Assembly: GCA_934045075.1 (NCBI GenBank)
Contig: OW203726.1
Coordinates: 12,560,037-12,624,036, forward strand
DNA from: Yponomeuta sedellus
Lineage: Eukaryota > Arthropoda > Insecta > Lepidoptera > Yponomeutidae
Direction: 5' to 3'
DNA length: 64,000 nucleotides
Shown here: piece by piece, positions 23,401 to 33,173 of the stretch
How positions within the stretch are numbered: position 1 is the first letter of the stretch
Layout: each line of letters begins with the position of its first letter
Made by a program: the position numbers and the translations under genes
The notes under the pieces: model-generated
What the model was told of the DNA's origin: nothing
Database searches by the model: none
The model's input: only the letters and a program-made list of their open reading frames with translations

Positions 23401-23684
23401 CGCTCAACCCTTTGTACGCCAACAAACAGTACACCGCAGAGAGGTACGCCAATATTGTTCGCTTAGAGAATGAGTTGAACCCGGATTCCTACCACTACCT
23501 GTACCAGACTGACAACGGTATCGCAGCCGAGGAGTCCGGCAGTGTGGACACCTCTCCCAACGGCCCGGGAGGCACCAGAGCCAAGGGATTTTTCGAATAC
23601 ATCGGCGATGACGGCGTCAAATACAGGGTGGACTACACCGCCGATGAGAACGGATTCCAACCAACGGGCGCACATTTGCCTTAA
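20415..23684 (+). CDS. RR-1 cuticular protein with Tyr-rich linker (gene D)
   Basis: Exons 20415-20429, 20639-20796, 21943-22101 and 23171-23684 give 846 bases, 281 residues. Signal peptide MRAFLLIAVALAAVVFGSA, split after five codons. The mature start QDDGQYRPELY and DDGRYRGLGEGRYIQQKY share the DGRY motif with B and C. Exon 3 encodes an Asn/Tyr/Pro-rich linker (NIYNNNYYNRRF, AYQPGYYSTFPAYQPF). Exon 4 adds a Val/Lys/Glu/Pro-rich stretch and then the RR-1 domain, about residues 217-281: [52 protein letters not shown]. Introns 2 and 3 are phase 2, as in B. Expected role: secreted chitin-binding component of flexible cuticle. Confidence 0.93.
21390..21480 (+). repeat. dispersed repeat in gene D intron 2
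   Basis: GATCGTGGCAAGTGGC with a following ACACATGCGT block. Related pieces are at 62350-62430, 49715-49815 (reversed) and 36160-36220 (reversed). Probably a LINE 3' region. Confidence 0.45.
22262..22735. repeat. LINE fragment and SINE in gene D intron 3
   Basis: Positions 22262-22450 hold a retrotransposon 3' fragment (CCCGCGGGTGTCGTAAAAGG, CATGCCCAGCGTGGAGATTA), same family as 15090-15325. Positions 22485-22735 hold a reverse SINE family 2 copy (GCGATGTTAGCGAGTGGTAT, CACCAGGCTACCG), with its tail CCCATTGCAGG at the left. Confidence 0.6.
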
Positions 23685-23824
23685 ACATTTCGAAATTAAA
23701 AACAACCTGTGCTTTTTACATTTGATACTTGAGTAATCGTGATTCAGCAACGAGATACCTACCAGCGGCAATACTAAGTCATTATTATGCTTTAAAATAT
23801 CCCATATTATCGTGCAATATTAAT

Positions 23825-23830
23825 AATAAA
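23825..23830 (+). terminator. poly(A) signal of gene D
   Basis: AATAAA 141 bases after the gene D stop; no earlier canonical signal seen. Confidence 0.6.
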
Positions 23831-23994
23831 CGTTATTTTACAGTAATCTTGAATGTTGTTTAGAAGTTCAATCACTTCTTTACCTCACTAGGTAGTGATA
23901 GAAACGAGTAACCTCGTTTCTAATGAAGACTTACGAGTAGCTAAATTAAACCTGTGTTTTCCCAAAAATACAATTAACAGTTCTTAGTTGGTCA

Positions 23995-24062
23995 AAGTGC
24001 ATAATTAAAACTAACAGCTGTAACAGCAGATTATTAAATCGTTAGTGTGCTAGAAACCGGGG
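23995..24062. repeat. half MITE (CCCCGGTTTCT family)
   Basis: Right half of the element found whole at 12514-12654 and 46900-47042: AACAGCTGTAACAGCAGATT, GTTAGTGTGCTAGAAACCGG. Confidence 0.55.
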
Positions 24063-24289
24063 TGTGAAATCGATTTTAACGTTAATTTTATGAGTACTTT
24101 ATATGCACACATAAAGTTTCCCTATTAGTATTTAATTTTATGGCAAGCACTTGCTTAAAAGTTATTTAAATTTGCTTAAATATATTTTAGGCCTTAGTTT
24201 TTTTTATTTTGCCGTACTCAAAGGAGTAAAATCATAAATCAATTCAGTCAATATAAACTACCATAATACACATAAATTACAATTTGTAT

Positions 24290-25055
24290 ATTCTTTTAAT
24301 GCACTAACCCGTGCTAAGGACAATTTTAAAAACCTATTTAGAGGCTTAAAATTCCACCCATGCCGGGATTCGAACCCGTGACCTCTGGCTGTCCGTGCCA
24401 GTGCTCTTTCCTACTGAGCTAATGGGCGACTCACTCTGAGCGACTCTGTTGCTGCCTGTACGTAATACAGAGAATATTACACTATTTTTATTTTTAATGC
24501 ACTAACCCGTGCTAAGGAACAAATTTAAAAACCTATTTAGAGGCTAAAAATTTTCACCCATGCCGGGATTCGAACCCGCAACCTCTGGCTATCCGTACCA
24601 GCGCTCAATTGGTAGAGCGCTGGTACGGATAGCCAGAGGTTGCGGGTTCGAATCCCGGCATGGGTGAAATTTTTAGCCTCTAAATAGGTTTTTAAACAGA
24701 GAATATTGTAAAGAGGTTCGAAATTTCACTGATGCCGGTGAGTCTTTAAGCAAAAATAAATGATTTATCTATCTATCTTTATCTATGTGGGTACAGCGAT
24801 ATCATTCCGATGTAAACCCTAACTGCAAAGTAGGTACTCGGGGCTGCAAGTGATGCAAATTACTTCAGCCAGATGTCGCTGCCTGTACGTAATACAGATA
24901 ATATTGTAAAGAGGTTCGAAATTTCACTGATACCGGTGAGTCGCCCATTAGCTCAGTTGGAAAGAGCGCTGGCACAGACAGCCAGAGGTCTCGGTTTCGA
25001 ATCCCGGCATGGGTGGAATTTTAAGCCTCTAAATAGGTTTTTACAATTTGTTACT
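24290..25055. repeat. cluster of tRNA-like repeats, incl. palindrome and full-length copy
   Basis: Three units of one family. 24290-24478 is reverse sense. 24480-24695 is a near-perfect palindrome whose two arms are the tRNA-like head back to back, meeting at AGCGCTCAATTGGTAGAGCG. 24783-25055 is a forward copy that shows the whole structure: GTGGGTACAGCGATATCATT, body, then the tRNA-like head GCCCATTAGCTCAGTTGG with B box TTTCGAATCCCGGCATGGG, then the tail CTCTAAATAGGTTTTTA. The tRNA-like part can form D, anticodon and T arms. The position before the anticodon is C rather than the near-invariant T, so a functional tRNA is unlikely. Confidence 0.75.
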
Positions 25056-25274
25056 AAGTTATTTTATCTGAAAACTATGATAGATTTTAACCATATAAAA
25101 GTGCTTCGTTCTGAGAAACGGATGGTCCGTAAGAAATGGTAAAAAAATTATCTTTGCTCAATGAAAAAATCATCGCGTGGCTTACGTAGTAAACGTACGT
25201 TACGTAGTCAAGTAGGAAAAAATACTACCACGCAACGTCATCACATGTGTTAGTTCAAAATTAGGATATCCTCT

Positions 25275-25480
25275 GGCATGATGACTAGAGAAGGACATCA
25301 CAAACATGGAAATACACCCAGATCGGGGACATTTGTACAAATATTCGGCAGCCCACGTTGGGAATCGAACCCAATCGACCTCCGGCATGATAATAAGACG
25401 TGTAACCGCTTGACTTACGAGGCAGCCAGTAGTGTATCGTCCAGTTGTCGCCAAATATGCAGACACGGGCCAAGTCGAAT
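25275..25480 (-). repeat. tRNA-derived SINE (family 3)
   Basis: Reverse B box GGGAATCGAACCCAATCGAC, A-box side GTGTAACCGCTTGACTTACG, and body with CAAACATGGAAATACACCCA. Related in plan to 47164-47380, 32090-32280, 60515-60695 and 52360-52410. Confidence 0.6.
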
Positions 25481-25489
25481 TAATTTCAC

Positions 25490-26740
25490 TAGTGACATTT
25501 CCAGTAGGCGAAGCTTGACATTTAAGCTACATAGCAAGCAGGTGGTATCATCTTCATTTAAGTTGAAATATTTGATGCAAATGTGACAAATCAATGCCTT
25601 GTTGCGTAAAGTTATGTTTACGCAATCCTATAGGGATATATTTATGTACTTTAAAATTGACGCTTCCAAATAATAATTTACGTTCTTTAAAATGAATGGT
25701 TTGCTCTGTAATTTTACGGGTAGTGTAGTCGTCCATAAGTTTCTTCATTTTTTTTATCACTAGATGATTCCGTGTTTCGTTATACATCAAACGGGTCTAA
25801 TAGCGATTATTTATCAGGTTACCTGTATATTACTATTAGATTGCAATTAGCACACGCAATAATTACTGGGAAAGTCGCGGGAAAACGGCGGCGTTTCCCG
25901 TGATTCACTAAAACTATGATAACTTTTCTAATATACGTCCGATTTCAGTTTCGTAAAAAGTTTTGTAATCGTGGTGAAATTTCCCTTCTCATAAACTAAA
26001 GGGGTATCTAAAAGAACTAGAAAAAGTGTATCAAAAAGCAGTACAAAGTTGAGTGCAAAGTTTTCCACAAAATTTTAAACTCTGAAAACCTTCGAGATAT
26101 TTTGAGAGAATTTATTCACTTTTTCGCGTGTATTTCACTTGAAATGGTATGATTACGATGGTAATATTAGTAATGTATAAGATACTTACAGTTTTCCGTT
26201 GGAATTCCCCTTGAAATGGTTAAAATTTCACTATAAACCTGACCTCACTCAGAGTCGCTGACGCACAATGGCGGAGGCTGACTTTGAATCTTTCAATTCA
26301 ATTCAATTCAATTCTGTTTTATGGACTCAGTGCACTGATTGTCCAGTACAATTTCGCCAATATCACGTGTTAGACAAGACTATAGCCAATCACAAGCGAA
26401 CAAGGCTCGGTCAGAATTTTGAGTCAATAAGAACTGTTTTTTTTTCGGCTTTTTTTACTCTGTGCAAGTTTTGGGGTACATTCAGAAATGACGTTTAGTT
26501 TCTAACCTATCCAACGATACCAAATATGTAAGCCATCGACAAACAGAAATGTAGCACGGATGTCAAAAAAAGACGGATGCCATCTCGCATTGAAAGGGTG
26601 TAAAGCACCCCTAGTCCTACACTTTCGTGTGCATACTCGAGCTAACTCACACAGCACCAGCACACCAAGTCGGTCACTCTGCCGCCATTACGCTCCGGGC
26701 AGCAGTGCCAGTAAGTCTTGTTTGACACAAAAGAAAATTT
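25490..26740. other. intergenic, no gene assigned
   Basis: No convincing exon. 26285-26310 has a short (AATTC)n run. 26540-26745 is relatively GC-rich and leads into the THAP exon at 26747; it may be its 5' leader. TGTCAAAAAAAGACGGATG near 26560 recurs inverted near 28650, upstream of the second THAP gene. Confidence 0.4.
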
Positions 26741-26746
26741 TAAGAA

Positions 26747-26823
26747 ATGCCGTCTTGTGTGGTACAGTGGTGTAAACACTTCTCGAAAAAATGCAATAAG
26801 TCTCATGGGAGCACCTATCATGC
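26747..26823 (+). pseudogene. orphan THAP zinc-finger first exon
   Basis: ATG followed by 25 codons reading MPSCVVQWCKHFSKK then CNKSHGSTYHA, ending at a consensus GTAAGT donor. This is the start of a THAP finger (C-x4-C: CVVQWC; a following FHRFP would be on the next exon). It has the same exon border as the THAP gene at 29093. No second exon with RFP, a central Trp and C..HF was found before the repeats at 27066, so it is probably a truncated copy. Family role: sequence-specific DNA binding, also found in P-element-type transposases. Confidence 0.55.
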
Positions 26824-27065
26824 GTAAGTAATGTTTTAAGTTACTGATTTGTGATATTTTTCCTTATTAGGTTTTGTTTACTTTTCTTTATTTACTTACA
26901 AATTGGGATGTCAAATACCGCAGTGATACCAGTTTTTTTTTGGGAAAAATTCCCGAAAAGAGGAGAAATATGTATTTGTTGCATTTATTAGTGTTTTTAC
27001 AGTAGTAGTTTTGGAGTTATGGAAATACGCAACCGTAACCCTTATAAAATAACATATCTTTATTA

Positions 27066-27352
27066 TCTAAAAACCTATTTAGAGGATAAAAATTTCGCCC
27101 ATGCCGGGATTCGAACCCGTGACCTCTGGCTGTCCGTGCCAGTGCTCTTTCCTACTGAGCTAATGGGCGACTCACTCTGAGCGACTCTGTCGCTGCCTGT
27201 ACGTAAGACAGAGAATATTGTAAAGGGATTCGAACCCGCAACCTCTGGCACGGATAGCCAGAGGTTGCGGGTTCGAATCCCGGCATGGGTGAAATTTTTC
27301 GCCTCTAAATAGGTTTTTAAATTTGTTTCTTAGCACGGGTTAGTGCATTAAA
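27066..27352. repeat. foldback of tRNA-like repeats
   Basis: Left unit reverse (AAAAACCTATTTAGAGG ... GGGATTCGAACCCGTGACC), right unit forward (GGTTGCGGGTTCGAATCCCG ... TTAGCACGGGTTAGTGCATT). They meet in a perfect local palindrome AACCTCTGGCACGGATAGCC / AGAGGTT near 27240-27270. Confidence 0.7.
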
Positions 27353-28181
27353 AATATAAATAGTATATCTTTATTATCTTCAAATATCTCATTCTGTACA
27401 AGCCGTGCTGTGTGTGGACATCTTACAACGTTGTGCATGAGCCGTCTATTTCTTTTTATAGTGCCAATGGCTATACCACAAACATAAAAAACAAGAGATA
27501 ACCTACAATAATTATTGACAGCTGACATCCAGCTGATATTATTTAAGTTGTCAAACACCCGCCACCGTTGTAGGTGGCAGTGATATTACTAAGATATTTT
27601 GTATCCTAAACTTTCCACTTATTCGTCACATGTGATAATGTGAGTAAATTGAGCGCGTGAGTTAGTTGGTGACGCTGTTTCACGTTAATTTGTAAATGTA
27701 ATTAGTTTCTCTTTCTAATTCTTGTTTCTTATTCGTTTTTATCAAGTTTTAAAAATTGAAGAAAAAATATGAGGCAGTTGTTATAGGTATCTGCTACAAA
27801 AACACTAAATTTGTCGATTCCAAAACTCCCAAATTTTTTTTATACAAAACTTCGCTTCATATTTTTTTTTACGTAGCCTCGTTTTTGTCTCACAGTTGGG
27901 CAAAGGCCTCCCCCAACTCCATATTAGCACCTTAAAATAAGTAAATATAGTTACACCCGATTTGATTCTATATTAACCAACTAAAAGAAAGTGATATTAA
28001 TGTTAGCTAACATCTCAACTTTATGCAAATATGCATCCGATTATCCGATCTCTAGTCATAACCAATCCCTCAATCGAGGCCCCACCTCCTTCATAAAAGC
28101 CTTTTAAGTCCCTCAGTAGTATGATAAAAGTGAAACCGTCACTAGATAAGGTAAGCTTACTTTATTTTTTGATAACATGAT

Positions 28182-28528
28182 TTAAGGCGTTTCGGAGCTC
28201 TAATTAGCGCCACCGATTTAAAAAAATAATACTTTTTTATAGAACGTTTTTATCTAAAAGTGAACATGAGAAATCTTAACAACAGCGATAACTATTTTTT
28301 CATACTTACCTACAGTCTAAAACATATGATCAATAGATTAGAACTTTAATGGATTTCCGTTAAACCGGCTGTTTTTTGGCGGAAAGTGATTAAGTCCTTG
28401 GTTGTTGATTCTAGTTTCTAGACTGTATGTTTAAAAAATAGTTGTCACTGTTGTTAAGATTTTTCATGTTCACTTTTAAAATAAAACGTATTATAACACA
28501 ACTTAGTTAGCACCCTGAAGCACCTTGA
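28182..28528. mobile_element. palindromic MITE, copy 1 (diverged)
   Basis: Inverted ends TTAAGGCGTTTCGGAGCTCT and (complement) AAGGTGCTTCAGGGTGCTAA. Internal mirrored blocks GTGAACATGAGAAATCTTAA and TTAAGATTTTTCATGTTCAC, TACAGTCTA and TAGACTGTA. Same family and sense as 31280-31627. Non-coding. Confidence 0.75.
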
Positions 28529-28937
28529 TTCTCTTGATTTGAAAAAGTGGGCAAAGTGATATTAGTCTGGCAACACCGATGGCACGCATACATAAAGAGA
28601 CGGCGGCCATTGGTCTGCTTCACTCGTGATTATAGAAGGTTCCATCATCGTCTTTTTTTGACATCCGTGAAATGTAGTTAGACGCGCGAAGAAGCGCGCG
28701 GTTCTGTGGCGTGCCGATCGGCACACCCAGAAATTGGCCGTTTGGGCATAAAGGCGTGCCTTTTAAACTTTTTTCGTGTGCTCTATACAGTCACCAAATT
28801 TAAGCCATCTTCACGTAGAGGGAGTAAAACTATAGAGCAAGCCACAACGCACACATACAAGTTTTTAAATGAAACAAACTGCGGAGCGATCATGAGTGAG
28901 AAAGAGATAGAATAAGCGGCAAAAGTGTAACTACTTT

Positions 28938-28986
28938 TTTTGTTTGCCCCCAGTGTCAAGTTGACGTTTCTGGGGGCAAACAAACG
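28938..28986. repeat. hairpin with G/C-tract arms
   Basis: TTTGTTTGCCCCCAG and CTGGGGGCAAACAAA are perfect 15-bp arms with a loop that itself holds GTCAAGTTGAC. About 110 bases upstream of the THAP gene ATG. May be a tiny mobile-element relic or part of the 5' leader. Confidence 0.6.
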
Positions 28987-29092
28987 ACAAGATTTTGAAA
29001 ATATAATCACATTTAACGCTACGCTAGCCTTTTCGAAGAGCAACCGTGTATTTGTGGAAGGACATATTAAAAGTGACCTAAATAGAGAAAAT

Positions 29093-31168
29093 ATGGTGAA
29101 TTGTAGTGTACTCGGATGCAGAAATCGTCGAGAAAGTGCTTTGGGGGAAGTTTCCTTTCATAGGTAAGTAATGATTGTGTTTCAATTACTTTTAAGCCCG
29201 AAGTTGCCTTATGTTGACCATTATAGTTAAGTTTCAACTAGTAGCTTTGCAACTAGTCCGTAAGAAAAGTAATTTAATAGAATTTACTATCCTAACCTAA
29301 AAAACCGAAGAGTAAAAAAATGTTGCCATCCGTTGATGTTGAAAATCCCGATCAGTACTTTAACTCAAAATACCCAGACTTCGACAGCTTGTCCTCGTAC
29401 AGACATCGTCGATAATGTCGTACTTTGGCAACACAACCTCGTACACTACATTAAACTACAAAGTGTATCGTAGATAGAGACTCCCTCTACGAAGTGTATG
29501 CATTCAAGCGTTTGTAGAAGACATAGACATATTAAAATGAACTAAATTTTCTTCGGTAATATTCGGTAACACCTTGTATAAGTTACAAACGTAATCAAAA
29601 TATGTTATGAAAGTTTAATACTTAATGTATCTTTAATAAAAATCAATGTACCTAAAACTATAGCTTGGGCTTGGCCCCAATGGTGGAGTGTGGCCTAACC
29701 TTCGTGCTATGCAGGAAGAGATACGTGGCCCAGGGGTAAGGACATACAAGGGTTGATATCGAAATCTATAATCAAAACAATAGACACAGAAACATTACGG
29801 CTGAAGCACTGAATTATATAATATCCTCCGATGCATTGTTAGATAGCTGCATCGTCATCCTGTGTGGCTTTTCGCCCATATATTTTTTCTGCATTCATTC
29901 CACTCAGCATAAAATGTGTCAGTCAGATAAATTCGTATCGTAAGAACCCTTTCGGTCAAGTCTCTGTGCGTTCTGCCACAGTCAATGTGCCATTGAATTC
30001 AGTATAGTATTAAAATTAAAATTTGTATCAATTAATCTCGTACAACACCGTCTAACCGCGGTTATTAGGTAAAACATAATTCCCTTATTTACGTAATAAA
30101 TAATCGAGATTAGACCCGTTTAATATATAACTATGTATGAGTATCGCGAATCATTAAGAAATACTAAAGCTGTTATATTTTAATTTATTACATTATTGAT
30201 TAAATTTCGCAATGTTTCTATTCCAGATTTCCTAAAAATAGTCCAGTTCTGGAAAAATGGATGCTAGCATGTGGAAGAGAGAAATGATCACCTACATCGA
30301 ATGCTAGAATATGCTCTGTACATTTCGAAAAAAGTTGCTACAAGGCTTCAAGTAACAAATTATCTCCTCTTTCATATCCTACTATATCGGTCCATGTAAG
30401 TCGATTGATAATTACTATACTTTTTGAATAGTTACGACGCAACATGTCGTTACATGCAACTAAAATAATAAAAAATACTATTTCAGCTCTCTCCAGCTTC
30501 ACAAATGGAGGAGGATGTAGACGACATATCAGAAAACACAGCCATGTTATTATGTAGCAGTAGCCAAGAAAAATCTCTCAATGTATGTACGTAATAAATA
30601 TCTATCAATCAAACCAAGATTTCTGTATAAAACCCCCATATGGAGTTTGAATCTTTAAAGATACTTTAATTGGATTAAACAAAAAGTATTATTTCAGCTA
30701 CCTTCCACGTCTCAACAGGAGGCTATGGCGTTCGTTCCTCAAAAGTCAAGAGCAGGATATCAGGGTAGAAATGCAGAATCTCTCCGCGTATGTACCCAAC
30801 ATGTTATTATGATAATAATTTTCTACTAAATTTTAACTTTCAAATACTACAAATTTTTACTGATAATATTTATATGGCTATGATATTTTCAGACCCCTAA
30901 ATTACAAAGGCTGAAACGACAAAGAGAGGGTGAAAGTTTAGAAGAAACACCAAGAAAAAAACGTTTAATAAAAATTATCGAAAGACAGGCTCAAGTCTCA
31001 CAAACACGTTTGAAAAAGTTACAGGCCGTTCGGCAAGCTAATAGAAGATTGAAAAAGAAAACAGCTACTCTTCAAAATGTTATTGCTGTGCTGAGAACTA
31101 AATTCATGATATCCTATGAGGATGCAGACTTTTTGAGTACAGTAGATCCAGAACGTGAAGTTAGTTAA
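29093..31168 (+). pseudogene. THAP-domain gene, five exons, one nonsense codon
   Basis: Exons 29093-29163, 30227-30395, 30487-30582, 30698-30787 and 30893-31168 join with consensus borders into 702 bases (234 codons including TAA). THAP finger at residues 1-81: CSVLGC (C-x4-C), FHRFPKNSPVLEKW, a second helix, ICSVHF (C-x2-H), YPTISV. A Ser/Glu-rich middle with the repeated S.SQ motif follows (about 82-140). The C-terminus is basic and predicted coiled-coil (about 165-215, KKLQAVRQANRRLKKKT). The only defect is a TGA at 30285-30287 (codon 44), where the family usually has Trp (W-x-P), i.e. a one-base TGG-to-TGA change. Everything downstream is open. Likely a DNA-binding regulator or transposon-derived gene, recently broken, or a sequence error or allele. 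Confidence 0.75.
29668..29762 (+). repeat. 5S-derived SINE, 3' fragment
   Basis: Only the tail part of the family: GGCTTGGCCCCAATGGTGGA, CCTAACCTTCGTGCTATGCA, and AAGGACATACAAGGGTTG. In intron 1 of the THAP gene. Confidence 0.55.
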
Positions 31169-31279
31169 CATTATTTTACAGTGTTTGTAGAAAAATTAAA
31201 TGTTTTTCTTATTATGAAAATGTTTCTTTCTGTTTCTTGTACCCACAAAAATAATTTAGACTGAGTTTTCACCAAATAC

Positions 31280-31627
31280 AGTTAAGGCGCTTAGGGGCGT
31301 CAACTAGTGCCACCAATGGAATCATAACCTTTTTTATAACTCGTTTTTATCTAAAAATGAGAAATCTTAACAACTGATAAATATTTTTAGAACCTACAGT
31401 CTAGAACCTAGGATCAACATCTAGGACTTTTATCGGTTTCCGCCAAAAATGGCCGTTTTTAGCGGCAATCCATTAAAGTCCTACGATATTTATACTACAT
31501 TCTATACTGTATGTTCTAAAAATAGTTACCACAGATATAAAGATTTCTCATGTTTACTTTTTGAAAAAAACATATAAAACAATTTATGATTTTTAATTCA
31601 TAGGCGGCGTCCCTAAGCGCCTTAACT
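31280..31627. mobile_element. palindromic MITE, copy 2 (well preserved)
   Basis: Inverted ends AGTTAAGGCGCTTAGGG and CCCTAAGCGCCTTAACT are perfect for 17 bases. Inner arms also mirror (GAGAAATCTTAACAAC versus its diverged complement; TACAGTCTAGA and TCTATACTGTA). About 348 bases, no frame. Starts 112 bases after the THAP stop codon. Confidence 0.8.
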
Positions 31628-32089
31628 TGTAAAATCTAAATTAAACGAGCTTAAATCCGTGATAACAGTGTTTTTAATTATAGAAATAACTTACCAAACG
31701 TTTCATATACAGTTGTCAGACATGTATGATTAGTTTATTACATAATAAAATCCAAAACTTAATCTGCATTTTTATTCACGTCCTATGAACGACTAAAACA
31801 TTTTACCCCACATTATGGCAAATACACTTATTGTGGCAACATTCACGCACACAAACAAATAATATTCACCGACGTAAAATCGGTTACACTGTGCCTTGAT
31901 CTATGGTTCTACTCTATCTACGCATCTTCAAATAGTTTTTTGACTTCATTCATTTTAAAGCTTTTATTGTTTCTTCCGACATGACCCTTGACTTGTGCCC
32001 ACACCAATTCTATTAGGTTCAATTCGCAATGGTAGGGAGTTAGTAGCAGAATGGTGACACCATACTGAGCGGCAAATTCTTCCACCGCA

Positions 32090-32280
32090 TATAGGCGTCT
32101 GCCTGCCATGCAAGAGGTCCCGGGTTCGAATCCCGGCTGGAAACAAAAAAAAAAGGTCTTGGATGTTTACATGTTTGTGATTTCGTTGTTTCGGGTTTCC
32201 ACGACACAGGGTATCCTAGTGTGGGGCCAGAAGCAATGTATGTGCCAGTATGTAAAATGTTATGTTATATTTTTCATAAC
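32090..32280 (+). repeat. tRNA-derived SINE (family 3)
   Basis: CTGCCTGCCATGCAAGAGGT, B box CGGGTTCGAATCCCGG, then AGGTCTTGGATGTT and GGGTATCCTAGTGTGGGGCC. A close copy is at 47164-47380. Inserted within the transposase remnant. Confidence 0.7.
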
Positions 32281-32299
32281 CAGTTTTATTTTAATTATA

Positions 32300-32440
32300 T
32301 TCTTTTTAATGCATTAACCCGTGCTAAGGACAACCTAAAATACCTATTTATAGGCTAAAAAATCCACCCATGCCGGGACTCGAATCCGCGACCTCTGGCC
32401 AAACGTGCCAGCGCCCTAATAGGCGACTCACCGGCATCAG
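32300..32440 (-). repeat. tRNA-like repeat, truncated
   Basis: TTTTTAATGCATTAACCCGT, then CATGCCGGGACTCGAATCCG, ending at GGCGACTCACCGGCATCAG. Same family as 24783-25055. Confidence 0.6.
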
Positions 32441-32579
32441 TTTTACTTTGTTTATTACACGATAAGCAGACCGTTTGGATATGCCCAATATCTCAGCAGT
32501 CGTTGAAACACAATGCTCTTTTCCCTGCATATCATACGGTGATTCAGAGCTTTCTTTTTCAAAAACATAATTATTTGTA

Positions 32580-33036
32580 AGTTTTCAATATCATTTCAAA
32601 CTTTTAAGTGATTGGCGCCTCCTTTGTTTTCCTCGAGGAAAGGCTTTAATGTTTTGAAGTAGATGGATGAGAATCCATAATTGACTCCAAGTAGATATCC
32701 AGGAGACGTAAGCCAGTAAGTAATGCAATCCACGCAAGATGAGAAGCCGAGGTCAATCGTAGTTCAATCCAATGGTAGTCCAGATGCTATCAAATCGATG
32801 TCCAAGTGAGAAGCAAAAGTCGTCAAAGAACACCAAAAACCATAAGAACATATTCACGCTACTGCAATAGAAACGGAACTGAGGCGGACGGACACACAAC
32901 TGACACACAACATTTTAGGCCAAACTGGAATTGATGTGAAGATGGGTGTTGCGAACAACCAAAAATATAATATCAAAGTTGACAATCACCACATTTTCTA
33001 GTAAAGAAAATTAAATAAAAGTGATTAAAATATTTT
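32580..33036. other. no gene assigned
   Basis: Unusual GC-balanced stretch 32610-32900 with stop codons in all frames. It may be a transcribed leader or part of the transposon whose HTH lies at 32440-32530, but nothing in it was recognised. Confidence 0.3.
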
Positions 33037-33173
33037 TATTTTTAATGCACTAACCCGTGCTAAGTACAAATTTAAAAACCTATTTAGAGGCTAAAAATTT
33101 CACCCATGGTTGCGGGTTCGAATCCCGGCATGGGTGAAATTTTTAGCCTCTAAATAGGTTTTTAAATAAAAGT
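33037..33173. repeat. short foldback of tRNA-like repeat
   Basis: TTTTTAATGCACTAACCCGT ... AAAAATTTCACCCATG is joined to GTTGCGGGTTCGAATCCCGG ... AAATAGGTTTTTAAA, the same family in opposite sense, with the middle deleted. Confidence 0.65.

Larger units (their letters stand above)
31918..32530 (-). pseudogene. DDE transposase remnant split by SINEs
   Basis: On the minus strand, 32440-32530 encodes a helix-turn-helix start (MQGKEHCVSTTAEILGISKR, SAYRVINKVK) and 31918-32085 encodes a transposase end (TILLLTPYHCELNLIELVWA, QVKGHVGRNN). HCELNPIELVWAQVK is typical of Tc1/mariner-like DDE_3 enzymes, where the Glu or Asp here is the last catalytic residue. The middle is missing, replaced by a SINE (32090-32280) and a tRNA-like repeat (32300-32440). 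Non-functional. Confidence 0.65.

Noticed and set aside
24940..25015. Apparent tRNA gene (A and B boxes, arms)
   Set aside because: The anticodon loop lacks the near-invariant T33, the same sequence recurs as a mobile repeat with fixed flanks, and no copy has a clean acceptor stem plus a normal loop.
30285..30287. TGA in the THAP gene as selenocysteine
   Set aside because: The position is Trp, not Cys, in the family and no SECIS-like element was seen; a plain nonsense change is simpler.
32108..32317. 69-residue frame on the plus strand
   Set aside because: Lies entirely in a SINE and its tail.
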